A stretch of 64,000 bases of DNA from Ilyonectria destructans (GCA_020740775.1 JAHEWK010000044.1:1-64000); one strand, 5' to 3'; shown: positions 32,774-44,252, counted from the stretch's first letter. Notes: a model not told the origin generated them from the sequence alone. Numbers and translations are program-made.

Positions 32774-33055
32774 ATGACGGAGGAGCAAATAGCCCAAAGG
32801 AAGGAAAATCTACACCAAGATCCCGGTCTGCTGCGCCGTATGGTTACGTTGATGGACGAGCCATCTCCGGATGGAGAATGGCATGAGGAGACCCATGTCG
32901 GCTGGCTGCTGCGGAATGATCTCAATGGAGAGTACGTGCGAGAATTTTATGCTAGGGACAGCAGCCCTCGCGTCAAGCTTCTCGTCGACAAGCCAAAGGA
33001 CAGTAGGTCGGAGGCAGGGAGCGGTTTCGAGCCTTGGTCGCTGGTATTATATTAA
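32774..33055 (+). pseudogene. 3' fragment of a 2EXR-type gene
   Basis: A frame of 93 residues from the ATG at 32774. It ends with REFYARDSSPRVKLLVDKPKD, which corresponds to the C-terminal FYARENAPQVKFL of the intact 2EXR gene at 14407-15174 and the KLLVDRPRK end at 26430. The N-terminal 2EXR box is missing. Upstream sequence in frame (about 32685-32760, PLPIFGLSLSPPVLFPE) recurs as a fragment at 37240-37310. This is probably the relic of the partner of the convergent gene at 33186; a short real protein is possible. Confidence 0.55.
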
Positions 33056-33185
33056 AAATAGAGCGCTATTTCCCTCCCCTGTCTTCTTCATTCCTTTTCC
33101 CCTTCACCCCATATATACATACAGTGCATATTTATACACATTCCCCATCCCTTGTCTCTCCTCCGCGGCCCGGGCCCCGTTCAGT

Positions 33186-34444
33186 TCAGCACGCAACCTC
33201 CAAGGCAGGGAAGTGTTGCATTCCGCGAGGCATCCGCGGCATGTTGCAAGATCTGTCGTATATTTTGTCCCACCTGCTTCGGATCTTGGGATCATAGAGG
33301 ACCCTGTTGCAAGCATTGCTGAACATCTGGAGCCTTGAGGCACATTCTGCGCTTGTAATCTTGGTTGTCTTCTGGCGCAGAGGAAGGCTTAGCGGCGCAG
33401 GGGAGGGCGGCTGCGCTTGTTGAAGCGGCATTTGCGGGCCGTTCGATGCAAAGTCCATCGCGGCTGTCTCGGTGGCCTGGTGAGGTAGCGGAGACAGCAT
33501 ATTGGGGGTGTCGAAATTCATATCCAGGCCTAGATCAAAGTTAAAGTCCACGTCCATGTTCGCCAGGTCTGGATCATCGGTCATCGGCATGCCTATCCAA
33601 CCATCACTTTCCAGGATTGCCGAGAACCCGCTCGACGGACCAATGGCGTCGTAGCCAAACGGCATACCGTCTTGGGCTGGCTCGTGAGGCTCGCCTTCCG
33701 CGCCTTGATTTGTGGCACCGCCTAGCTGCATATTGAGCAAGTCCTGTGTGTCGTATGCGTCATCGTGGGTTGGTTCATGTTGTGGTGTCGGGACGGCTTG
33801 CAGAACGTCGACTGACCACACCTCCGCCTCCGCCTCCGCCGCCGTCTCCGCCGCCGTCACCGCCATGCCGTCACCAAAAGTACTACCAGTATCTGATTGG
33901 ACGGGTTCCGGAGTCACAGGGATGCTATATACCCCGGCGTCCTCATGAATGGACTCAGTGTCGCTCTCAGCCACTGTGATCTCGTGGAGGACGGGGGATG
34001 ATTCCTTTGCTCCGCCCTGGCGCCTTGATCGGCGCTGGTTCTTTGGCTGAGGCCTGACCAGACTCTTGTTGGCGGTCTTCCTGGTGGTCTTGCTGTTGTC
34101 GTTATTGTTGTAGGTCTGTTTTTTGGCCCTTGTGGAGCGACGCAGAGGCCCGGTCTGAGTTGTCTGTTGGGATGACCACAGTCGATTGGCCTGTAGTCAT
34201 GTTAACCGTTGTCCCCTGCCCCATCAATAGCCCATCGGATGCATACCAATCCGTTCAAGTCAGGTATAGACTGGCCCTCGGGAACCCATATGGATCCATC
34301 GAGGATATCATGCGTCGGATTGTAGAACGCCATGAACGCAAACGTGTTGCAATCTTTTCCTAACTTGACAGTCCTGGGCTTGGCAGTCTTCGTCCTCTTT
34401 CGAAACCTATCTTTCTGCCATACAGTGTGCTTGTGAACAGCCAT
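33186..34444 (-). CDS. WVPEG-family protein, full-length copy C (unrecognised family)
   Basis: Exon 1 34444-34247 and exon 2 34190-33186, joined by a 56-bp intron (GTATGC ... GACTACAG), give 400 residues. Layout: a basic N-terminus (about 1-30); a conserved block with DCNTFAFMAFYNPTHD and IWVPEGQSIPDLNGL (about 32-66); a basic region (LRRSTRAKKQ, RRSRRQGG, about 83-130); a long acidic, Asp-rich middle (DPDLANMDVDFNFDLGLDMNFD, about 265-290); and a C-terminal module (SRLQMFSNACNRVLYDPKIRSRWDKIYDRS, about 350-385). A basic block followed by an acidic, hydrophobic-punctuated region suggests a transcription regulator, but I do not recognise the family. The N-terminal block could be a very degenerate MADS-like module. 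Two damaged relatives lie at 26592 and 30296. Confidence 0.6.
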
Positions 34445-37400
34445 GATTCATGTAGCTTGACGTTGTGAACCTAGGTAAAGGAGCTACACCTTTGCTATCA
34501 ATCCATCATCAAGTTTTAGACGCATGGGAGGAACCATATTAATACTTGAATACTGTAAACGGCCTCTCGACGAACGAATATGTCCCCTTTTCCTTCAACC
34601 AACATTCATTTTCGTTCATGAACCCATTGCGGCCGAATGTTGGCGTTATTTTGGGTCGTTACCAGAGTGCTGGGACATGTCCTCGCACATACGGGCCAGA
34701 ATATGGCATAGTCTGGTTTCAGTGGATGGTGCTTTCACCATGTCATATCGTAGAGCCAACAGACCGTTACAGTACTGACATCATATCGGCCGCAATGCAA
34801 GGTCCAACATTGGCGTCAGTACGAAATGGGTGCATGGCCGGGCATGATGAGTACTGTCCCCGCTAGCTAGTGACGGTGTCAGGGCAGTTCCAAGTGGATC
34901 GCCTACGTCCGAATATCCACCGTCAGGAACAAGGTAGAACCAACATGCATACATGGTATAATACTGTACTGTACATACTGTCGTATGACTTTGATGCCGA
35001 CGTTGCAACTGGAAAAGAAATTGCTAGTGGAGCTGCTTTCTTAGTTTGGTGCCCCGCTGGACATTGGCACCTTCAGCAAGGACGAGGGCAAAGATGGGAC
35101 ACCCGCCAGCCAGCTTCAAGGACGCGCAGGAGCAGAAGTCAGAGATTTCTGGAATCAAGATGAAATTTTTATCGAAACCCACCTTCACATCAGTTCAATA
35201 CCATCAAACCAGATCTATCCACCATGATGTGGCTCGGATCTGGGGCCGCGGGCGGATCTACGTAGTAAGACAGCAATAGGACAGGTTGGATCTTGACCCT
35301 GGTGCGCTTTGACGCACGAAAGCTCCAGCCTCTGGCTCCAGCCTCTGGCATGCCTTGGCATGCTGCCAAATCATCAAACAGGGAACCCTGGACCTACAGT
35401 GGATATCCCAATGGTTTTGTGATGTAGCAAGGGGAGAGTATGAGACGCGAGCCCATGAGGACGCCAGACCGTTACACGTGTCCCGTGCCATGATATTTTG
35501 ATGCTCTAGATATCTTGACGCTCTAGAAATTTCGACGCTCTAGAAATCCTCCATGTTTTCGAGTAATGTATGGTTTTGGTAGTCGCAAAGCTTGGCACGA
35601 TTCTTTTTGTTGAAAGTCCAGTATTATATAGCTCGACGACGCAGAATGAGGTCGACGTTGCCTGCCTTGGTGTGTGGTATGTGTCTGGGGAAAACCAGAG
35701 CTACCCTATAGTTCGTACAGGTCAACCGTCACCGCAATCAAACAAACAAACAAACACTGCAATCAATCGATGATGTGGGGAAGGAATGTCTGTGGATCTT
35801 TCCCCTTGTCATGCCTGTCACAAGTGGAGACTCGTATGATCTGGTACATATGACATCGATTGTTGGCGTTATTTCTGACTCGTATGGGGCCGAGCGTAAA
35901 TGCGGGGACAGACTGGGATTTTAGCTCGCGTCGGCCTCGGGGTGAGATTTGCCGACGTCGACGACTGGAGAGGAGACTGGATCGAGCTGGCGCACCCCCC
36001 TTCTCGCGAGCTTTTGACCCCACGAAGGGTGGAGTCGTGTTCATGTGACCGTCCACTGATGCTGGGTCGATTGCCGGAATCCGGGATCCCGTAACGCGGA
36101 AGGGGGCGACAATTCAACATTTCTTGCCAAGACCGTCTGACAAATTGCGTTGCTCCATTTTCCTCCCCCCAACTTCCTAATTCAGGAATGAAGCTATGCC
36201 CTCGATGCTGCACCAAGGCGGATCCGCAACTGACGCGTTCGTATAGAAGATGTTGGATTGTGACCCTGTATTACCGTACGAAACCTCTGATAGATCGATA
36301 TCCTAACCTTAGTCAGAGGGGGCGTGAGATGACGTAAAACCCCTCTCGAGAAAAGAGGGGCCGGAGGCATCCTAGATCAATACAATCATCATCGTTGGTC
36401 TCCACTATCGTATCTATTGATTGCCCTGATCGAATTGACCGTATCGGATCCGACGGAAGATGAATATTTTCTCCCCAATGCTCCACGTGGAAATATCCGC
36501 TAGACAGGATGACCCATGGCGGCTTCCCACATGAGCGGATGCTCGACATGATTGTTGAATTACGCAATACATTGTACGCACGCATCTGCTATCTGCTCAA
36601 TCAGCGCCCCTGGCATCATCTCGTCTAGCTTCTGTCCTCGGCCATGCAAGGTTCGGGCCGCAATTCCCGCGACAGCCCAGAACCACTAGCCAGCCACTTG
36701 TCTGGGGTTCTTGCGCCATTTTCAACCGGACTACTACGGTCTCGGGGTTGGCCTACCGACGCTTTTTTGCCCCGCCCAGAGCTCGCGCCTGCGTGTGTGA
36801 CGCCATTCCGATCTGGGTGACGTAACAAAACCAAAACTCTAGTACGTACACTCGTTCCACAGAGCCGGATCGTCATCATTGGAGTTATAGACCAAGCGGG
36901 AGAAACACCATGGATCAAAGACAGCAAGGCCGAACTAGAATATATGCCGGCGTATATATGAAGCTGAGGCTGTCTGTATTTTGCTCACCAGTTCACCGCT
37001 TTTCATGCTTGGATGTGGGAAACCCCTTTGACTGTCTCCATATAACCCTCATTTGTGGATCCCCAACAGCTTCAACAACGGTGGAGTTGAGCCCACAAGA
37101 TGCGTGAAGCCATGCTCAACCAGGAATCACAAGCTCCCAGATTGGGTGACTTTCCCGTCCATCTGGACCCCTTCCGTATCCACTCTGACTATGCCTATAG
37201 ATAATCCAGGAGACACGGAGAGATCATCAATCGAACATGGCATTTTCTTCACGCCCTTGCCATTTTTCGGCCTTTCTCCGCCGGCTCTGCTCCCCGGCAG
37301 GATCGTTACCGGCCGTTTTCCGCCATGCGGCTAGACTCTAGACATATTCCGCGCCAGGCCACGTTTTCTCGACGTCAAACCACGGCGACCCCGTACTAAT

Positions 37401-37908
37401 TCCAAGCTGCCTCGGGTTGACCAGAGTCGAGAGCAGGGGGAGACGAAGGGGGAGGAGGGCGGAGAGTCAATTCAGCCCGTAGCACGTAGTACGAACGGTA
37501 TGGCAAGAGGCGAGTGGTCGAATGTTAGACCATTGGGTTAGCCGTCCTGAAATGGCCCATTCTATCTACACAAGGCGACAGAAAGTCGAATACAGGTTTG
37601 CTCTGTTCCCTGATCATATTTTTGACGTTGTGTTTGTGTTTGTGCCTGTGCCCAACATGGCTGCGCTTCCAACCAGCAGTTCCCGCCAGCGCTATCCATG
37701 CGTCTACTACAGTATGGCATATCATGAACCCTGGTCAATTGTGTTGGTTGTGTTCGACTTCGGCCGTTATTTGAACCAGACTGTCGGTACTGAACTGCTG
37801 TCGGTATATAGCATGAGGACCTGCAAGCCGTATGCGCCCGTAAGCCAGAACCTTCTTTGCCATTGTCTGTTTCCTGACCTGTTCCTCGACTTGACCGTGC
37901 GGCTCGTC
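34445..37908. other. Gene-poor, duplicated stretch
   Basis: No intact gene is seen in 3.4 kb. Sequence at 34500-34860 matches 27290-27640 (and 29830-30200 inverted), extending the triplicated block. At 35090-35140 a short stretch matches 27980-28040. At 36020-36220 a stretch is the inverted relative of 28390-28700. At 37240-37310 a fragment matches 32685-32750. A CAAA run lies near 35743-35758. Short open frames here have no independent support. Confidence 0.5.
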
Positions 37909-38473
37909 ATGGACCCTTCCCAATACAGGAATGCCATTCCCCAGAATCACGTAGGTCAACGTCAAAATCATCCAATAGAGGATCAGCATATGACCCACCC
38001 ACCCAAAAACCTCAGCCGGCGAGCGCAAAAGAAACAAAGGGCATTATTGTTACGCGAGGGTGGGTTAAATCAAGGCTCCGTAAGTACGGGCCAGCAGAGG
38101 CACGCACCTGCTCAGACATCTCAACTTCAACCGGCTCAACATCAGCCGCCTCAACTTCGACTACCTCAACATCAACCATCCCAACATCAAGCATCTCAAC
38201 ATGAACCTTCTCGGCATGAACCGCCTCAGCATGAATTGTCTCAGCATGAATTGTCTCACCATCACCCGTCTCCCGCCTTCCAAATAGCTGGACGGCCTCC
38301 GTTTCAGAATGAAACCGGGTACGTCAAATCTATGCTCGCCTTGAGGGTAAACCTAACTTAGGATAGCGCCATTGCGCTTCGTGGGGCCAGGCAGAGTTTT
38401 GGTTTGGTCGAATCTCCCCACCAGCCCATGGAACAAATTGGCGAAGCCCCCACCGATAAGACAGCAAATGTAG
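37909..38473 (+). CDS. Gln/His-rich low-complexity hypothetical protein
   Basis: From the ATG at 37909 the frame encodes a basic start (RRAQKKQRALLLREG) and then an imperfect repeat of Q-H-x-P/L-S-type units (about residues 65-125, DNA 38110-38270). A possible 43-bp intron, 38319-38361 (GTACGT ... CCTAAC TTAG), leads to a second exon ending at 38473 with APLRFVGPGRVLVWSNLP, for 173 residues in all. The frame is also open upstream to an ATG at 37522, but that part lacks protein character. No family is recognised. The repeat-rich part may be a slippage product and the gene call is weak. Confidence 0.35.
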
Positions 38474-39732
38474 AGTAGGCGCACCGATCTACCCCTCTAC
38501 ACCACGTTCCTCAATAATCTAATCAACTCGTAGTGTGCAGCGCTGGTAAGTGCCGACGACTGGCCGCTCTGGAGATACGTTTTGCTTGTTTGAAGTTCTG
38601 GCTACTGAATGTTTCCTAGGCTAGTAGGCATAGAAGAAAGGTTAGTCGTGCCACCCTGGACTGGAGATACTCTTTACCCGTTTGAAGTTCTGGCTAATGA
38701 CTATTCATAGGCTGGTAAGCATAGAAACAAGGTTAGTCGTGCCGTCCTGGAGATACTATTTGCGTATTTAAAGTTCTGGCTATTGACTATTTCTCAGGCT
38801 AGTAGGCATAGAACAAAGGTTAGTCGTGCCGTTCTAGAGATACTACTTGCCTGTTCGAAGTTCTGGCTAACGGGGGGGTAGGTCCATAGACTTGAGCGAT
38901 GGGTGAGTGATACCTGCAAGCTACCCTGGCCACTGTACTGACGGCAATATTCGAGTATGCAAGGGATGGCGAAACGCTTAGCACAAGAGGTCCTCCCGAC
39001 TTTAATCGATTTTATGCTGTCTGAGGTGCTGAACACGAAACAGCAAGCTCCGGAGGGGGACGGACAATCCCATCCCATTGACCCTGCTCAAATGGCAATG
39101 CAGGAGGACGGTGGGGTACCGGTATTCAATTGAAACATGCGCCATCTGTGCTTGGCTCTGGCGCAAAGATATCCTGTTATGATTAGAACAAGACAGTAAG
39201 ACACCACCACCTAATGATGACCCTCTCTGGCCGAATTCGGTATTGAGATGGAACATCCTTCACGTACGTTGCATCACACGGCGAAGAGTGAGCTGGAATT
39301 ATTGTTTCCCCCCAATGTCACCAAATAGAGTTGGGGAGTGCTTGAAGTCTTCTTTCCCTAAAGAATAAATCCGTTAGCAGGTGTATGAGATTAGAATATA
39401 TTTCTAGATCCATTCTTTAAGTGATATTACTGTATCTATGCGACAGGATGATCAGCTCCTAGATTTAAAACATCGTCTATGTATTTAGCACCCAATGTAG
39501 TACAGTATTAGATGTAGACGTCTACCCCACAAATGGCTGTTAAAAGCCTTTCAGCATGTGCACCTTGAAAGCCGAAAAGTTCTTCCCTGCAAGATTGACC
39601 GGCCTTCAATAACTCGCATGAGAATTTCAACGGATAATGGCTGGGTTTAGTCTGGTGCATTACTCAAGTATATAAGTCAAACTAACTGCCTCCCTTCTCA
39701 GGTTAGCTAGTAAAACAATCTGGAAAATCATC
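38474..39732. other. Gene-free stretch with tandem repeat
   Basis: Holds the four-copy repeat listed separately and otherwise no supported gene. The last 80 bases, with a TATAAG box near 39671, are the likely promoter of the gene at 39733. Confidence 0.45.
38560..38880. repeat. Four-copy tandem repeat, 86-92 bp unit
   Basis: Units are aligned by GAAGTTCTGGCTA-type sequence at 38593, 38685, 38771 and 38858. All contain CTAGTAGGCATAGAA and GGTTAGTCGTGCC. Copies differ by about 10% and by small indels, so the array is old. Confidence 0.85.
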
Positions 39733-40408
39733 ATGGATACAGCCAAGAGCGATCAGCCCCATAGCATAGCCTCTGCCAATCTAAATTCCTCCAAGAATAC
39801 GAACTGGAACTTTTTGGAGTTCGCACGCGAATATGCACTACGGTGGAGTGGGGAAATCTTTCGTCTCCTGTGTTCTTTCACAACATATTTTACCATGCAT
39901 TGGCTCTTCTTAGAACCACTCAACCTACTTTTCTCAATAATTAAGCCGTACAGTTCTAAGATCATCCTCCCGAAAGTCATGAATGAACCCCAAAGGTCTG
40001 CAACTCGGGTAATCAACAATGTTACTTCAGCGGTGAAGTTTTCTCTCACTCCTCTTTCTTTTCTTTACACTCTGCTCGGAACTCTCGGCCCCGCTTCAGT
40101 ATGGTGGATGTGGTGTCGTGGTCTTACCTGGATCTTACGACGCGTGCTTTTGTGAGTTGAACTTGTTTTCTGCGTAATTTCTCGTTGTAACCTAAGCTAG
40201 CTCAACATTTGTCTTTGCGGCAACGCGCTTAACGACATCTATTTCAGGGATGTCATTAAAAGAGGCCCGCCTTTTTTCACTTTTTGCCTTCTTCATGGGA
40301 TCGACCGTCGTGATGTGGTTTGCCGTGGTGGGCACGCTATACCTGGTTACCGATCAAATTCTTCCTTCTCAACTACGCACGCGGAGTTCTAGCTATGGAA
40401 TACACCGG
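39733..40408 (+). CDS. Small membrane protein, hypothetical
   Basis: Exon 1 from the ATG at 39733 encodes a polar start and then two or three hydrophobic stretches (FTMHWLFLEPLNLLFSII; LTPLSFLYTLLG; ASVWWMWC). A TATA-like box and a CT-rich leader precede it. Unspliced it stops at 40155 (140 residues). A good intron (40152-40257, GTGAGT ... ATTTCAG) leads to more coding-like sequence. The frame required by the splice gives a polar tail ending near 40394, while another frame from 40260 gives a strongly hydrophobic helix (LFSLFAFFMGSTVVMWFAVVG) ending near 40408. The two do not agree, so either the splice is slightly different or a one-base shift has occurred. The function is unknown. Confidence 0.5.
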
Positions 40409-40492
40409 AAATGATCCGGTTAGCTACCTAGTGTACGAATAAAGATATTTATTGAACCAAAATTGCTACTGTACTTTAGTGTTTATAGCTAT

Positions 40493-40741
40493 TGTTGGAT
40501 TGAGACCTCATGTGGCGGCATAATGGGCATGCCTATGCTGTGTGGAATCATCTAGAAGCTGCTAGCTAAGCTAGTGGCAATAGGTGGCAACTTTTATCTT
40601 TGGTGGCGGTATTCCTATACCTTTAAGTATAAAACGGGGCCTCTATAACCCTCAATTAATGGAGGAACAACCTTCTCAATTAAAAAATATCATTTGATCA
40701 ATCACTCCTGGTATTGCATATGGCAAATTGCGTATCCAACA
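40493..40741 (+). mobile_element. Solo LTR 1
   Basis: A 249-bp LTR with inverted ends TGTTGGAT ... ATCCAACA, flanked by the perfect 5-bp duplication GCTAT (40488-40492 and 40742-40746). No internal retrotransposon sequence follows, so it is what remains after recombination between two LTRs. Confidence 0.92.
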
Positions 40742-40746
40742 GCTAT

Positions 40747-41403
40747 CTAAAGGTTGTGCCTAACTAGAATCGGACTATAGCCTCCTGGGTACGTTTTTAT
40801 TGTCGTCGCTAAGAAACAGGATTATCTGAGCTACTATTCCTTTTGACAAGGAATACCCAACATTGATCCTATATTTTAATAGACTAACCTAATGGCCTTT
40901 GCTTAAGTATCTTTTAACGCCCTCTTGGAAACATTAAAGTGATGCCGTAGATTCTCCCTAATATATGTCAACTTAACCCTTTGATGAGGGAACTTACTGT
41001 TTAAATTACTGTGTTTTCCTTGCGCATCTCACTCTTCACGGACCAATTGGACTCTTAATGTTCATTCTTTTCGACCTGCCCGAACCTAGCCAATCTAACT
41101 TTTCCCCCTCCAGCCAGTTTAACTTCTGGACAAACAGTCCAAACAACCCACGATCCAGTCCCCCGCAAATCCCAATATCCCCAACGCCCTTATTGATCGC
41201 GGTTATTCAATCCAGCGGTTTCCAGTCGCCCTAGCCAGTTCCCACCCGCACCAACACCACGCCACATAACAGCTCCCGGAACCAGGGATCGTATCCAACC
41301 AACATTTATTTACTGATGATGTAGGCGCGAGGGCTAGAGATGGAGAGACAACAACGACCAATAGTATTAACGGCACTCTTCATTTCCTGAAACACGTCTA
41401 TGC
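40747..41403. other. AT-rich gene-free stretch
   Basis: No supported gene. Part of it lies 3' of the small gene at 41404-41724. Confidence 0.4.
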
Positions 41404-41724
41404 TCAGTTACTTTTGTGTAATCTAGTTAGCCATTCCTCAACCATATTCACGGTGCATCTCCGATGCTCTAATACCTTTATAGCTGGCTCCATGCTTTTT
41501 CCTTTCTCCTGCACCTCGATGTCAGGGTCATAAGATTCGTCGATGATTGTAATACCAGATTGATTATCGTCTGGAGCCTCAGCAATTGCGCCTTTTTCTG
41601 GTGGAGCTGAGTCGACGGTTTTAGTAGGTGGTTGATTCGCAGAAGTAGTAGCTTCTGTTTTCGTGCTGCCATCAATATCTCAGCACGGTTAAATTAGATG
41701 CTGACGGGGAGCTTACCGTGTCAT
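41404..41724 (-). CDS. Small two-exon acidic protein
   Basis: The ATG at 41724 is followed by only eight coding bases, then a 51-bp intron (41666-41716, GTAAGC ... GCAG), then exon 2 from 41665 to TGA at 41404, for 89 residues. The sequence reads as natural protein: a Thr/Pro-rich start, then GAIAEAPDDNQSGITIIDES and EVQEKGKSMEPAIKVLEHRR, with an amphipathic C-terminal helix (VNMVEEWLTRLHKS). The longest open frame over the same bases is a different, lysine/leucine-rich frame with poor character, so this gene is easily missed. No family is recognised. The very short first exon needs transcript proof. Confidence 0.5.
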
Positions 41725-42218
41725 TTTTCAATGCAACTTTCACACCCGTGGAGAAGAATAATTACGTAACACTCTTAGTCGTCTGCGTGATCTTGCTGTT
41801 TCGCCTGGCGTGATGCTTAGATTCGTGAAAGGGATAGCAAGATACGTTCGGAGGGCGAGTTAACCAAATCATATACTCCTCCAGCCTTGTTCGATCGCCA
41901 TAAAATACTGTACCCTGGATGTCTCTGAGTCTGATTGAAGGTCACTAATAGATGCATGAGTAGCCATGCGGCTACAGTTCAATGGTGCCCGCTCAATCCC
42001 TTTACCTGGCCATGTCAATTTTGGACTATTAACTAGAGGGTAATTAATGTATGGCCAGAGAGTATGCAAGGGTCCAAGGGTTGGTTCTACGTATGGCGGA
42101 GTTTACATTCAATGTCCGGCCTTGAATGGACGGTAGTGAAAAGCAACCTAACTTATGACATCCCAGAAACGCCGAATGCTAACTCCCTACTATAAGACGC
42201 AAGACAGTACAGTAACAC

Positions 42219-42366
42219 ACGGGACCCGCGGAGAGATGAAAACGACGAGGCAAAGCAGAAATTGGACGCTATGTGGGCTTTTTACGAGATTATGGCAAAG
42301 TTTGGGAAACGGATATGTACAATAGCAACTAGTGCCCTATTGGTTATCAGCCACCAGGCGTAATAA

Positions 42367-42414
<48 letters not shown>
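42219..42414 (+). mobile_element. 5'-truncated LINE 3' end ending in (TG)23
   Basis: About 150 bp from 42219 match the 3' end of the LINE copy at 46205-46360 (inverted there) at about 85% by eye, including ACGGATATGTACAATAGCAA and the end TAATAAATTGTGTG. The microsatellite (TG)23 at 42369-42414 is the elongated LINE tail. Only 3' UTR is present. Confidence 0.85.
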
Positions 42415-42417
<3 letters not shown>

Positions 42418-43658
42418 AGTACTGTAACAAGCTGGAGGGGACATTGAAAGTGCAAAGCACAGAAAAATGAGTAGGCTACATTCGCTACCGTGCTGCCGTA
42501 AAAACACTAATATTATCGTGTGGATAAAGGGTCGATCCCGTCAAGAATGACACTGCCGTTTCCTTTCTTCTTAAGGTCGACGTATTCGGAAAAATTGAAA
42601 ACGATTTCGCTACTCTACTGGCTTTATATTTGTACCAGAACCAGTTAATTGACGCCATGGGTACGCAATATAGTCCATGTACGCCTCAAGTCCTGATGCT
42701 AGGAGCCTCAGGTCCAGCTATGTTTCAGAGCAACCTGAATCTTTCTCCATATCATGGTTTTCGCCCACTAGAGTAGCTGAGCTGGACTTAAGCTAAGACA
42801 CACTCGAGAACAAGAGCCGTTCGTTCGTAATGGCGTGGTGTCGTTGACGGGTTGGTATGGCCAAGCATAGTCGGCTTGCCGGCCGCGCCCGTTTTGGTCG
42901 ATCCCCAGGACGCTCTTCCGATGATTAGGAGCAATTAGCCCTAGTAATGGGGTTAGCACTCCACATACTCATAGGCACTGTTTCGGCATCAACTGCTGCA
43001 GCTCAATAAGGGACCGTACATGTACATTCCGTATCATACTGAGTGACGGGCGGGGACAAGAGACACCAGAAACCCACAACCCACCCGGAAAAGGCCGATT
43101 GGTGATGACAGCGGCGGTGATGTGTCTGCTATAGCAAGAAGGGGCCAAGGTTGGAGGCAGGATAAATAAATCAATCAGACAAGACTAATGGCTACCGCAT
43201 ATTAATACGGTACAGTACCATCTAATCAAATGGGTTGCTAAAAGATACTACAAAAAATGGGCTGGAAAGACTATAAATTGAGCTATGACTAAGGATGTTG
43301 CTTAGCAATGGTCCTTGTGATGGTGTTGATGCTTGCCCCCCCCCCCCCCCCCCCCCTAGCTACTAATACCCAATTCTTCCTCTTTTATAATCCCAATGGG
43401 TCAGGCCAATGGCCCCAAAGCAGTACAAAACTTCCTGTTAAGGAAGCCGCAGCAGTCTTGGCCCTAGTCACGACAAGGATCTGAGCAAATGACTAACATC
43501 CCTGAAGACCGCAAATCCCCGACTCAATACAATGATGATTTATACTCAATATGAGACACCCGAGTCAGGCCACCGGTGGAGCCGAGAACAAAGCAAGCTT
43601 AGAGAAGGTGAAACAATATTAATATAATAAATACAGTAATAAACTTTCTATAAAATCC
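42415..43658. other. Gene-poor stretch
   Basis: No supported gene in 1.2 kb. Contains a 21-base poly-C run (43336-43356). Confidence 0.45.
43336..43356. repeat. Poly-C run, 21 bases
   Basis: Twenty-one consecutive C on the plus strand. Long C/G homopolymers are prone to length error in sequencing. Confidence 0.95.
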
Positions 43659-44050
43659 TCTTAGCTTGAGACCTCGTGTGGCGGCATAACCTGCCTGATC
43701 CGGAACGCCGGATACAGAACGCCGGATCTGGTAATAAGCCGGATCCTGCATTATAACACCGCCGGATTGTTACGGCTTGGTTCACCGAACAGCGAGAGAG
43801 GCTTAAAAGAGCAGCTAGTGTGCCCAGTAATTGCAATCAATGTGATTATTGACCAATCTTTTGCCCCCTGGTACAGCGGTCTAGCACAACCGTTACACGG
43901 ATCCGTCTCCCTTTGACACCCTGATCCAGATCCCCTTGAGGATAAAATAGCGCCCCTATGACCCTCGATCAATGGAGGAACAATCATCTCAATTTACATC
44001 ATTTGATCAATTACTTCTGCTATTGCATACAGCAAATTGCGTATCCAACA
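43659..44050 (+). mobile_element. Solo LTR 2 (longer variant)
   Basis: A 392-bp relative of solo LTRs 1 and 3. It shares TTGAGACCTCRTGTGGCGGCATAA near the start and the end GCAAATTGCGTATCCAACA, but carries extra middle sequence with repeated GCCGGAT motifs. Its start (TCTTAGCTTGAG) is mutated relative to TGTTGGATTGAG. The perfect 5-bp duplication AATCC flanks it (43654-43658 and 44051-44055). Confidence 0.85.
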
Positions 44051-44252
44051 AATCCCCAAAAATGCTTTATAACTAGAATATGGAGATATAGGACAGATAG
44101 AGATAGTCAGTCCCCACCTTTCCTATTTAGATATATTAGAGTCTTTTAGGATTTTTTAGGATTTTAAAAGAAGTTTACTATTTCATAATAAGCCTTATCT
44201 GAAAGATTGGTTTATTTTAGGCTTAATTGGAAAGAGTTATAAATATTTGAAA

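Noticed and set aside
37522..37908. N-terminal extension of the Gln/His-rich protein
   Set aside because: In frame and starts with ATG, but the sequence is hydrophobic/aromatic without order and the composition changes sharply at 37909.
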